A DNA stretch of 64,000 bases from Leucaena leucocephala (Eukaryota > Streptophyta > Magnoliopsida > Fabales > Fabaceae), in assembly GCA_037074615.1 (NCBI GenBank), contig CM073515.1:13415001-13479000 (forward strand). Direction: 5' to 3'. The notes under the pieces were generated by a model, which made no database searches, was not told the origin of the DNA, and worked only from the letters and a program-made list of their open reading frames with translations. The stretch's first letter is position 1, and each line of letters begins with the position of its first letter. The translations under genes and the position numbers were made by a program. Positions 30,585 through 42,126 of the stretch are shown one piece after another.

Positions 30585-32427
30585 ATGGATGCTGAAAAAC
30601 CTTCAAATGATATTTCGAAGGTACACATCTTAATTTATATTTTTACATATTCTTGTACATTATACATTTTAGAATATTGAGGTACTAGAGGAATCATAAA
30701 CTAATTTAATATATTGAATGCTACTAAAAAATATTTTAAAATATTAGATATAACTTAATTTTTTTAAGGAATCTATTTTAAAATTAATATGAATTGAAAA
30801 GACTAAATAATAAATTTTCATTATATTGTCTTGTTGATAATGAGAGCTCTAAAATTATATTTTTATGAAGGATGGGATGAATACTATCCTCATGTCACAA
30901 GAGTATATCAACAGACACAACAATACAACAAATAATGCTCCCCTAAGTGTTAAAGATTATATTGCGGATGGCAACTTTGGGGGAATTTGTGAAGTCATTT
31001 CAACAAAAAATTTTCAAGAACATAAAGATTGTTACGCCCAGGTAATTATCTATACACACACATATGCTTGCTCTTGTTGCTTCAATTAACTCTCTCTCTC
31101 TCTCTCTATATATATATATCAAATTCTGTAAAACACACCCCAAGCATAGATATATTCATCAATATTTATTTTTGTTTCATATGCAGGGTTGGATGAATAG
31201 AAATATAACTCAATTTACAGAAACCAACACAAATATTCCAAAATTTAAATATGTGCCTGATTTAATCATCAAAGATCAAAGTACCTCAACTTCTCCTCAA
31301 ATTTTTGGCCAATTTCACCAATTCACTCAATTGTCAATTCCCCAAATTAAGAGGTTTATTTTTTTTTCTAATTCATTCTCTTAAGGATAATTCAATGATT
31401 TATTTCTTCAATAGAAGTAAATTAAATTAATTTCTCATTATTTTAGTTCAATTTAAGAGAATTTTTATCCTTTTGAGGAAAAAACTTAAGAACAATATGT
31501 GCAATTTACTATAATATTATTTTTCTAGGGGATTATATAAATTGATAAAAAAAATTTAAGACTAATTAAATTACCAAAGTAATTATCATTAAATCACTAA
31601 TTTCACTCTCTTTAATTTTATTATTATTTCCTCCCTGCGTCAATGTTTAGATGTTTTTAACCAATTTTGTATATCATAACAGGCAGAAGACATCATGCAT
31701 CATACACACCAACTGCAAGAAGACCCAATGTCAAAATCTGTAAGTCTACTTTGTATGCTTGTATTAATAATTATGGTATCATCCCTTCTCAATTCTCAAG
31801 ATATATATACATATATATATATATATATATTCTATTATTAATATATGCAAATTAAATTGTTTTGTTTGGCTCTGCAGTCCATGTTTTGCTGCTGGAGAAT
31901 TATGTGGTCAGAATTGGAATTGCCAAGACTGTTATAATAGATGGAAGCATGAAAACAGAATTATTTTGGAGAGAAAGAACACCATTTCATGTCACAATCC
32001 ATTGGGACTGGTAAGTTCTTTGGCCAACAGCTTAAAGACATCATAAATTGTTATTCATTACTCAATCTTCTTGTTTTTCTTTTTGGCTTTTTGTCTTCAT
32101 GACTTCATTATTGTGCTCTTTGTTGAACATTGTTGATCAGGAAAAATCTGGAAGAGGATGCAATTGCACAAAATCAATGTGTAAAAATGGATATTGCCCA
32201 TGTCACAAGGTAATTATTTATCATGTGCATTTTATTAAATTTTGGCGATTAAATTATTTAATGACATGATTGTGTCTTGTTTTAAAAAATTATTGTAAAA
32301 TTCAATAATAAAATTAAAATTATTTTTTTTGAATATTTTTCTCTTTTCAATGAAGGGTCAACTTGGATGTTCAAGTGCATGCCGATGTGAAGGTTGTGAT
32401 AATAGCTACGGAAAATTAAATATTTAA
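30585..32427 (+). CDS. CXC-domain (tesmin/TSO1-like) protein, seven-exon gene model
   Basis: Proposed coding exons: 30585-30620, 30871-31041, 31187-31353, 31683-31739, 31878-32010, 32141-32209 and 32356-32427 (705 bp, 234 residues). Every intron has GT...AG ends and every exon phase matches the next, without a stop. Residues from about 130 carry two cysteine clusters: HTNCKKTQCQNLPCFAAGEL followed by CGQNWNCQDCYN, and RGCNCTKSMCKNGYCPCHKG followed by LGCSSACRCEGCDNSYGK. The second is a full CXC motif (CxCxxxxCxxxxCxC...CxxxCxCxxC). CXC proteins of the TSO1/LIN54 class bind DNA through paired CXC motifs. Here the first motif is divergent: Thr replaces the first Cys and two residues, one normally Cys, are missing at the exon 4-5 joint. 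The N-terminal 130 residues are not recognisable and the protein is short for this family. It ends directly after CXC motif 2. Expression is unknown. Confidence 0.78.
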
Positions 32428-33147
32428 GTAACCTTTAAACATAATTAGAGTCAAGCATCACCATCGACACAATCAAGCAATAGTAACAACACAATCCAAG
32501 TCCAAGGCATAACCAACACTAAATTCGAATGACGATGAAGATCGGTGAGGCACAAAGCAAAAACAAAGAAGAAAGACGAAGAATATTGCAAGTGGAGAAC
32601 AATAAGAGTGGCTAGCTGGGCTGTTATGTTTTGTTTTTCAACATTCAAAATTGCAAATGTGAATGGATTGATAGTATCTTGATAATTTCCTATGAATATT
32701 ATATTAAGAATGGAAATATTTGATGGTTTTTCTCTCCATTTCTCTCTTAGATCATCTTTCTCATTCTAAATCTTTCTTATATTCTCATAGTTTTATATCA
32801 TATTAATACGAATTGTATTTTGATCATATATTTTTTATGCACATATTTTGATCATATGTAAGATAAGTGCACAATTGGAAAAAAGAGGAGAAAACAAGTA
32901 AACAAACAATATGTAATTCAGTCCAAACTTATATAAACCAAACTGACATAATTAAAAAAAACCAATCAAATTCTTTTTCCCCCCAACACCCTGCTTAATT
33001 TTCTTTGGCAAAATTCATAAAATTATTAATTCTAACCCCTATACTTAGTGTTGCTACAAATCAAGATGTTGCTGCCAAGGATTAAAAACACAGGTTGTCT
33101 ACATGATAGGTGAAAATACTTACCATTATATTATATCGACTTCAATA
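32428..33147. other. Downstream region of the CXC gene
   Basis: Probably includes the 3' untranslated region. A short stretch at 32585-32665 (gcaagtggagaacaataaga, gctagctgggctg, acattcaaaattgcaaatgt) is repeated in diverged form at 40540-40620, a sign that a piece of this gene's flank was copied. The 33120-33147 end is the left flank of the next CACTA element. No other gene seen. Confidence 0.4.
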
Positions 33148-34117
33148 CACTACAAAAGAATAGACTTTTGGCGACGAGCTAAAAGTAAGACTTTTAGTGG
33201 TGACTACATTTTGTCGCTACTGAATGTCAATGATTAAAAAAAATTTTCTACACTTTTCAACGGCGACAAAAACAATCGTCGCTAAAAGAAAGACTTTCTG
33301 CGGTGACAAATTTTTGTCGCCGCATAAAGTATATTTCAGCGGCGACTAAATGTCACCGCTAAAAGTTTTCCTACAATTTTAACCCTTTTATAGGTTTTAA
33401 GCAAATATCTAATATATATATAATTAAATTATTGAATGATGTCATGTTTAAATAAAAAATAAAAAAATTTCACATGTTATTATAATAATGAGAAATTATA
33501 TAGATAATAATGTGATGTGTTTGAAAGAATGAGATGAAGCAGGGGTGTGTGCATGAGAGAGATATTATGAATGTGTGTCAATGAGTGTGAGAGTTAGTAT
33601 ATATGTGTTAAAAATAATGTGGGGGAGAAGATAGAGAGAGGGAGATGTGTGTATGAGAGAGAGATAAGGAGAAAGAAAGGATATAAAATATATATATATA
33701 CACATTCTTAGTTACTGTTACATATGCCCTCTGTTACTACATTTTAAGAAAGAATAATCATTAAAAATATTTTGGAGTTAAGAAAAATGAAGGGAAAAAA
33801 TCATAAAATGAGTATTTTGAGGGTTTAGAAAATTATGAAAGAGTTTATTTCCCCAAAAGAAACCCAAATAATTTAATAGTTATTTTTTGAGAATTACATA
33901 CCTATTTTCTTAGAAAACTTAAGAAAAATAGTTAGAAGTTATCATTTGCCCATAAAATTTAAAAAAAAATTATCTAATAAATTAAAGAAGCTATTAGGGA
34001 AATATATCATTATTTTATTAAGTGGATTATTTCTTAAAAATTATTTGGTAAAAAGAAGACTTTGAGCAGTGACAATAAATGTTGCTGCTGAAGATCAATT
34101 TATTTCCCTAAAAAACC

Positions 34118-35100
34118 ATGCTGTTTCTCTTCACTTTACTCTTCTCTTCTTCTTCCGTTCTTTGCTTATTCATTTTTTTTGTTGAAGATCAATTTATTTC
34201 CCTAAACAAACTACCCTCATACCTTTTTATTTCAGATTTTGTTTTACTTCTTCCATCTGCTTCAGTCTGGACGCCAGCGAGAGAGATATATGAGGAGAAG
34301 CTTCTCGATCTTTGACAAGAATCCACTACTGATGTGAGTTCTGTCTACCCCGTTGACTATGTTGCTGCTTCCAATGCTGTCACCCTTCTTGTTCCTTAGA
34401 TTTTGTACACTGATGCTTTGAGCTCTTTCCCTCCATTATGCAAGTGTGTGTGTAGCGATGAAGGAGACAAAATGAGTAACTGTTCCGTGTTCCATCAGCT
34501 ATTGTTCTTCTTTCCTCTTTGAGCTTAGATTTGCACTATCAGGAAAGCTTTTATCTATCTTTCTTCTGTTCAGATCGGTTACCCCATACCTTCGGAACTT
34601 ATCACTTCTACTGCAGCAAGTCTCTGACTTCCCTTTCCTCTGCTGATAGAGTTTGCGCCGTGAGTGATGTGTGGTAAATTTCCTCAATGCCTCTTCATTT
34701 TATTTCTAGCAATCTGCAATGGTTGTGATTTTGTGCACTGTAGCTACATTGAGAAAACAGAGAGAGAGAGGAAGTAGGAGCTTGTTAGGTTTTGGGTAGA
34801 GTAGGAAATGATATTACGTATACCCATAAGCTTGCTGTTATAGTGTTGCTTTATGAAAAAAAACAAAACAAAGAAAGGAAGGGAGGACACTGCTGCTGTT
34901 ATGTATATATATATTAGATGAATTGGGAGTTAGGAAGTTAATAGAATTAAAGAGAAGAAAGAAGGAAGACGTGTTGTTGTGTGACTTGGGTCTTGAAGGT
35001 TGAGTGTGTGTGCAGGGAAACTTTTGGACAGCATGTGTATATATGTGTGTGTAGTTGCTGACTTAAAGGATGAATGTATACATATATTTATTTGGTGATG
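34118..35100. other. Host-like but unidentified DNA inside the CACTA element
   Basis: A frame around 34255-34400 reads SASVWTPAREIYEEKLLDL, a stop, then QESTTDVSSVYPVDYVAASN and AVTLLVP, which looks like former coding sequence of an unidentified gene. A 22-bp direct repeat (gaagatcaatttatttccct) occurs at 34096 and 34183. The stretch 34700-35100 has no recognisable content apart from GA-rich and TG-rich runs. Confidence 0.35.
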
Positions 35101-35536
35101 ACGTTGAGGAAAAAAACTGATGGTGAGAAGGAGGTTGTTGTTGAGATCCGAGAATTCTTCGATGAATAATTTCAGTTCTGTGAGCATTGTGAATGCCACG
35201 TTACAACTATCAAAGCAAGAGCCCAGGGAAGAAACTGGCGGCGTGGGAATGCCATGTTACAACTCCTCAGTTCTGTTAAGCTAGCATATATACCCATGTT
35301 TATATAATAATCCCAGTGATATAAAACCAGGAGGATACACACACACACACACACAAGGGCTTAATAGAGGTTGATGATGGGAGTATAAGTTAGAGCTTGA
35401 TTATTATTGTGATGCCCATGTATTGTATGTTGCTGTTGCTGTTGTAGGTTCTATATTGTTGGTTTTCTCTCGTAATTCTCTGAATAGCTTATGTGATTTT
35501 CGTGTAGAGGAGACTACGTAAAGAGAAGGTGTGACA

Positions 35537-36016
35537 ATGGCGTATGCAATTAAGCCTACTAAACCGGGTTTGGAGGAACCCCAAGAGCAGATTCACAAGA
35601 TTAGGATTAAGCTGTCCTCCAAGCACGTGAAAAATCTTGAGAAAGGTGTGCTTTGTTTCTTCGGTATTTATAATTTCTTGCTCAGGTTGAAATTGAAGTG
35701 CTTTATACTTTGAATTATTCGTGGATCATGGATGCTGTGCTTACTTTAAATCCTAAAAAGTGCGAGCTTTGAATTGATGAGTTATAATTCCAAGTTAACT
35801 TTTATAGTGTTTCTTTAATTAGTTTGATTTAGTGTTAACTTTAGTTTGAGGCTACTCCCTGATTGTATTGATGATGGGGCCTGTTTTTTCACCTGTTCAC
35901 AGTTTGTGCGGACTTAGTTCGTGGTGCCAAGGACAAGAGGCTTAGGGTCAAGGGACCTGTGAGAATGCCCACTAAAGTTTTTCACATCACCACCAGGAAA
36001 TCTCCATGTGGTGAAG
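35537..36016 (+). pseudogene. RPS20: 40S ribosomal protein S20 (uS10), first two coding exons only
   Basis: Exon 1 (35537-35645) codes MAYAIKPTKPGLEEPQEQIH and continues to NLEK. The intron has GT at 35646-35647 and AG at 35901-35902. Exon 2 (35903-36016) codes VCADLVRGAKDKRLRVKGPV and RMPTKVFHITTRKSPCGE, ending at another GT donor (36017). The split Val codon is in phase. These match about the first 75 of roughly 120 residues of eukaryotic uS10, a component of the 40S head. No stop occurs in either exon and only conservative changes are seen (Phe in KVFHI where Leu is usual). The remaining exon, which begins GTNTWDRFE in the family, was not found before the element's right end. About 130 bp of probable 5' leader with an intron-like structure precedes the ATG. 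The location between CACTA ends shows it is a transduplicated fragment rather than a working gene. Confidence 0.85.
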
Positions 36017-36848
36017 GTAATCTTAGTAAAATTAGTCCTTAGATAACATGCATTGCTCATGGAGTTTAATGTGGCTTGGTTAACTAGTCTGTCGGAGTTC
36101 TTTTTGCTGCATTTCCTGTATATTTCGTTCCTGTTGAGAAATGTTGGCCATATCATTTAACTTAGAAACTGCACAATTATTGCTGGACTGGAGTTTCTAA
36201 ATTTCATATAATCTTTTATTTGTATGTTATCCTGATTGCTTTCATCTGTATTTGCTGAATGTAGATAATTTAGTCTTAAATTATGAGGTCATTAGGTAGA
36301 ATAATATGTATTAGGCCCTTGTGTTGTAATGAAGGCTTTAAATTTTCAATGGGGTAAGAGCGATCGTGTTTGGATACGTAGTATTGTCTTTGAAGTTAGA
36401 TCAAATTTCTTAATTTCACTTACATTATGTTCATCTTTGAAGTTAGATCAAATTTCTTAATTTCACTTACATTATGTTCACCCTTAGCCATTTGCTGAGT
36501 AACATTCATATGAATGGTTTGAAATTTGGTTGGATTATGGGTCTTGTAGTTTCTAGTTGGTGTCTATTTATCCTCTTCTTTGGTCCTTTTGAAAGAAGCA
36601 TTGCGTTAATAATGTATGTTGCTGATGCCCATGTATTTTATGTTGTTGTTGCTATTGTATTGAAAACCAATCAGTCTAGTAAATCAACTGAACCTAGAAA
36701 TAATGTTGATTTATCTAGTATTACAAGATCTCAATAGAAGATTTATTGATTTCAACTTGTGACGTCCTCTAATTGCATTGAGGATTTATTAATAAATTTA
36801 AATCTATTCCTTAACAATAATTTGACAATAAATTTTGAATGATGTTGA

Positions 36849-36950
36849 AGATGCCGTAAAAGAAGTTGAAGAAGATGAAGCTGATGATGATGAGGAGGAA
36901 GCAGAATAGTCTGAAGAAACCGAACCAACAGACAACTAAGATATAGTCAG
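36849..36950 (+). pseudogene. Acidic coding trace inside the CACTA element
   Basis: DVEDAVKEVEEDEADDDEEE, then AE, a stop, SEETEPTDN and a second stop. It resembles the acidic tail of a chaperone-like or nuclear protein, but it is too short and biased to name. It may be an independent capture within the same element. Confidence 0.3.
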
Positions 36951-37498
36951 AGTAAAGGACAATAAAGTTGACGCTAAAAATACCCCTTCAAATGATTGGA
37001 GTTCAATTGTTGAAAGATTCTGATCAATATTTTTATTTTATTTTTAAATTTATCTTAGTAAATGATGTATTCTTATATTTTAAAGGATTATGTTAATTAT
37101 TCATTAATTTTCTTAAATTTTAGTTTATTTAGTTATTTATTATTTTATTTATATATTTATAAGCCTATTATAGGTTTTCATTTAAAAATTAAAAAAAATA
37201 ATAATTATTGACTTTCAGCGGCGACAATTGTTGCCACTGATTCCACATTATACGGCGACAATTATGTCACCGTAGATTCCACTTTTAGCGACGACATTTG
37301 TCGCTGTCTTTATTTTGCCTTTGGTGATGACATTGATTTACATATTTTTGTTGTACTTTCAGCGATGACCTAATGTTGCTGCTGATTGTTGACATTCAGC
37401 GGTGACTTTTAATTGTCGTCGCTAATGCTTATAAGTGACAGTCTCATAGGCGGCGACTTAGCGGTAACAAAAAATTATTGCTAAAGGTGTTTAGCGAA

Positions 37499-40400
37499 AT
37501 TATATATTAATAGTAAATACTAGTTTTAATATACCTAACCTCATGGAAATCCTAAGCAGCAATTAAACATCCTGAGAAACAAGTCGAAATAAGATATTAT
37601 AAATTGTAAGACTGTATTTTTGTGTACATCTCTCATTGACCAATTACTCGTCTTATTACGTGTTGATCCTGGGAGAATTAATTTCTTTTGTATTACAAAC
37701 TCTATATTAATTATATGAGTTAACTTTTTTTACACAAAAATAATTTTTTTAATAAATTAGTTAATTATGACTAAATTTAAATCCTCAAAGATAATTTTAT
37801 ATTATATTTTTCTCAAAATATTAAAATTAATCAACTAATTATTATATTAATTATAATTAATTTATATATTTAATTTTCTTAAATTTATCTACAAAAATCA
37901 ATTACGTAGAAGTCTTTTTTTCACTAGGAACACGGGTTGCACGCACAATCTGACCCGCCGATCACCTTCTGGAGCGTTGCAAACCTCTATTCATCACCTC
38001 TTTCTTTCTCTGGAACGAAGATGACGATGGCGAACGAGAAGAGAATGAGATGGTGCGTTAGAGAGAACGGGAGATGGAGGTGGGTGTGGGTAAAATGTCC
38101 ATTATACCCCTCAATCGGAATTTTATTTGCATTATTTAATATCCTAAAACACTTAAAAATTTATAGAAATTAATCCTCTTTATGAAATAAACATTTTCTT
38201 CTTCTAATAAAGGTAATTTTTTTAAATATTTCAGATCCTAAATTAACCTATAACTATTTTTCTTAATTTTTTTAAAAAAACTTTAAAATCTGAAAAATAA
38301 CTATTAAATATTTTAAGCCTCTTTTTAGATAATTAAACTCTTTTATAATTTTTTATATTCCCCAATTACCCATATCATAATTTTTTCTCAATTTTTCTGA
38401 GTCTCTAAATATTTTTTAATTATTATTATTTCTATTGCTTTATCCTGAAATTTCATTCTTAAGGCATTTTAATTTTTATCAAATAAAATACCTTTCGGCC
38501 TCATTTATACTTGTATATCCCTTTTTTCCTAATTTTTGGATTGTTACAAGTCCATTGCATATAAAGATTAATTAATTAATTATTTTTCACATATAAGTTA
38601 TTGTTTCAACTTTTAATACTTTTATAAGAAAGTACAATAAACTTCATATATACAGAGCACTATTTTAGTTTTTAAATAAATGGATTTACAAATGATTTTT
38701 TTAAAAAATGTTTTAAATTATTTTATTTAAAACAACAGTAGAAATAAATTTCTCTACACCCACAAGTATTACTCACTTTATATGGTACATCTTATACATA
38801 GGTACATTATTAACTATCAACTATATTCTTAAAATTTTATAATATTTAATTTAGTTAAAAATAAATATAGGTTAGTCCGACTCGATACTTTTAATTTTTT
38901 TATTTGTATACTCTAATTAATAATTTTAATCATTGATTATACTGTGATCTTTATAAGATTTTGATAAATAATCCTATTACTTAGTTCTATGATATTTTAA
39001 TGTTTTTTTAAAAATATTTCCCATGAAAAAACTATTATGGTCAATATTTAACGTTTGCTTATTGCACCACCAATTTATATCTTCCTACAAATTAATTATA
39101 ATAACACGTTAAAGTTCAACATAGAAAAATCTCTAGTTATATATAATTATTGTTAAAAGAATATTAGTCAGGTTAATTAAAAAAAGTAATACACATAAAA
39201 AATATTTCTAAGATCTAAAATTAAGATCAACTCTTCCATTGAAAGCATAACAAATCTCAAACCCAAAAGATGAGAATAATGGTCAGTGGAAGTGAAAAAG
39301 AAGAGTGAAGTATAAAAGCACCATGAATAAAGTAAACATACTCGGGACGAATCAACCTTGTCAATTCTCTAACAAGAAGAGCATTATCCACTTATATCTC
39401 ATGGAGCAAGAGTGAACTATATTTTAAAGCAGTATTATGTATCTACAGCAGTTCGAGAACAGGTGTAAAAATTATTTATTTTTTATTTTTTTGTTATAAG
39501 TAGAAGTCCTTTTTTAATCACGTAAAAAAAAAGATTTTTTTTTGTTAATCAATGTACTATGCTATAAAGAGATTGATTCCAAATGAAATTATTAGCACGC
39601 TTGCTACCTCGTTGAAGATCAATTGTTTTGGAAACTAAGACAAACCGAATAGTCTGATTGATTGAACTGTTAACCAGACTCCTAAATAGTTCGATTTAAA
39701 CTAAAAAACCGCTTTTTATAGTTGAGTTAGGTTATACCAGAGTTAAGCCGCCATATCAATAACTTGAAACAGCTCTTAGAGATGGATGGGTTATGGGCCT
39801 AATAGAAAAAATGTGAAATTTTTTTTAAAACCTAACAAAAATATTCTAAAAAATGACTCTATCTAAATTTTCAGACTATTTGTAATCATATAGTTTTATT
39901 TTATTAAAAACTTCATATATTATGTTGTTATGTTGATAATTAGACTTATCATATATTTATTTCTTATATAGCATATATACATATAATTATTTTTCATTAA
40001 CTTTATATAGGTTATAAGAAACTTGTTGATTGAAGTGCGAAATAGTAAAGTAATTAACAAGCGTTTGGTTCGATCGGGGTTTGAAAAATGAAGAATCCTT
40101 GTGCACTGGAGTAACAGATAACCTCATCTGTAAAGATCCCATTAACTACCTCCAATTCTTTTACAAGCACCACTTAAAAACTTCATATAAATGAAGGAAA
40201 GTAATTAGTTAGTAAACTTTATTACTTTTTTCAGTTCTAATATAAGAATTAGCTAGTGAGAGTTAGATTTGATTTTAAATATAAGACATCAATCTATTTT
40301 ATCTCTTAAATTTATAATTTTTATTGTAAAGTATCCCTATTAATTGCACACATTAAAATTTTCCATTGAAAGATAGTTATAATGAAAGATAATATTTTAA

Positions 40401-41009
40401 AAAAATTAAATTATATAACAAATAGTTAATATAACTAACTTTTTAATATTTGTTAAATTAGTTATCTCACTTTTATATTAAGGATCGAAAATAATATTAA
40501 TTAGGATACTAGGCAAAAAAATAATATTTTAATAGAATGTTGGAAGTGGAGAATAATGAGAACTGCTAGCTAGGCTGCCATGGTTTTAGTTTTGCAATAT
40601 TCAAAATTGTATATGTTACATCTTTACTGAGAAAAAATAATTAATACTCCCAGTAATTATATTAAATTATTGTTTCTTAGCAAAAATAATTTTACACTCC
40701 TTTCACTTAAAATATATTACAATTCAAAATTGTAGTATATTTTAAATGAAAGGAATGTAAAATTCGACTGAACCATGAAATTTTGGCATGAAGTTATACA
40801 TGTAAGTTAGTGAATTTCTAATTATTATAATTGTAGATTTACACCTAGTGATTGTCAGTGCCTTAAGATAAAATATTCACTACCAACTTATCTAAATTTG
40901 TCCCATGCAAAATTATTCCTAATATAATATTCACATGTAATTATTCTTTTTTTGTACTTATTAGTACAGAGGCATGGAGTACATTCTAATGTGTTGACAA
41001 TCTGATATA
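37499..41009. other. Long AT-rich intergenic stretch
   Basis: 37505-37690 is another copy of the dispersed block (atcctaagcagcaattaaac, cattgaccaattac). 40540-40620 repeats the flank of the CXC gene (32585-32665). A short GC-richer piece at 37930-38110 has an open frame without recognisable domains. The remaining sequence is AT-rich with no coding-like frame. Confidence 0.35.
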
Positions 41010-41575
41010 CTGAACAATTGGATACGTATCTTCTTAGAAGCATTTTCTTCATAACCCTTTAGAATCACCTTGCGTACTTGCCTCCTCTTCTTTTATCCCT
41101 CCTCTTTTTTTTTTTTTAAAAAAAATCCCTCTTCCTTTATACATCCACTTCCCTCTTTTAAATAAAAAAAAGTTCTTAAAAAAACAATTTTAAAAAAAAC
41201 AGTTTTTTTTAAAAAAACTGATTTTTAAAAAACACTTTAAAATAAACTAAAAAATAAACTTTAAAAAAAATTCAAAAACACTTTTTTAAAGTGTTTTTAA
41301 AAAAATTAAAAAATTATTTTTTAAAAACACTTTAAAATTGTGTTTTTAAAAGAATTTAAAAAATACGCTTTTTTTAAAAAAAAAATAATTGAAACACACC
41401 CTTTTAAAGTGTTTTTGAAAACTTAAAAAAATGCTTAAAAGAGTGGCCAACAGATGCACAAGGTTTTTTTTTTTTTTAAGGGGAGGGATAAAAGAAGAGG
41501 AGGCTAGAACGCAAGGTGATTCTGCGAGATTCTGATGGGAGTATTTTTGAGAAGATCCGTATCCCAAAAATTGAT
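41010..41575. mobile_element. Long inverted-repeat (foldback-like) element
   Basis: The left arm (about 41020-41120: gatacgtatcttctt, agaatcaccttgcgt, gcctcctcttcttttatccc) is mirrored by the right arm (about 41465-41565: gggataaaagaagaggaggc, acgcaaggtgattct, gaagatccgtatc). Arms are about 100 bp with gaps. The interior is almost entirely poly-A/T with nested inverted words (ttaaagtgtttttaaa). There is no coding capacity. Long arms and an AT-only centre fit a foldback or Mutator-like non-autonomous element. A target duplication was not established. Confidence 0.65.
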
Positions 41576-41741
41576 ATTTGCTGATTTCATCTTATATGCA
41601 TAATTGATATTTCTCAATTACATTCAAAAAATTAGTTTAAAGATATTCTCCGCTATGGAGAAAATAATTCAAAGTGATGAATACAAATAAAATTATAAGA
41701 TAAAAATGACTATAAATATAATCCTATATATTTAGCTATCA
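41576..41741. other. AT-rich spacer
   Basis: Short AT-rich sequence between the foldback element and the tRNA-derived repeats; nothing recognised. Confidence 0.3.
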
Positions 41742-42126
41742 CATGCCTTAATCACTCGGTCAAAGCAGCATTATTAATATTTATGATATTTTTAAGAAAT
41801 GTGTGTTTATCTTCAAGTGAATAAGGACTTTAAAAAATCATCGTCGCACGTGATTCAAATTCGAACTCTCATGGAGAAAGCCCACATGTACTTAGCAATT
41901 AGTAGGCATAAGCCTTAACCACTCATACCACATGGACTTAGCAGACACACGCCTTAATCACTCGGCTAAAATGACATTATTAATTTTTATGACAATTTTA
42001 AGAAATATAACATCTTCAAGTTTCATGAGAAACTTTAAAAAGTCATCATCACCTTAGAGATTCGAACTGTCGCAAAGAAACCCTATGTACTTAACAGATA
42101 TACGCCTTAATCACTCGGTCAAAGAG
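41742..42126 (-). repeat. tRNA-Ser(GCT)-derived repeat cluster
   Basis: On the minus strand: 42126-42047 is a near-complete copy with a GTT-like anticodon; 41975-41841 is a composite in which two 5' halves are fused to one 3' half, with GCT retained in the outer 5' half (gtctgctaagtcc); 41771-41742 is a 5' fragment. Linkers (attattaatatttatg) resemble those of the other clusters. The T-arm word gttcgaatctc is recognisable in two copies. These are pseudogenes. Confidence 0.65.

Larger units (their letters stand above)
33148..37498. mobile_element. CACTA element carrying a ribosomal protein S20 gene fragment
   Basis: The left end is cactacaaaagaatagac. Left (33160-33385) and right (37213-37495) regions hold the same gcggcgac/gtcgccgc subterminal motifs as the element at 28005. 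Flanks join to give ttcaata + attatatattaatag, matching the uninterrupted related sequence at 26655-26690, which brackets the insertion and supports both ends to within a few bases. The right end does not show a clean tagtg and may be trimmed. Between the ends lie 3.7 kb without any transposase but with two S20 exons (35537-36016), an acidic coding trace (36849-36950) and other gene-like DNA. This arrangement is that of a gene-capturing (Pack-type) CACTA. Confidence 0.72.
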
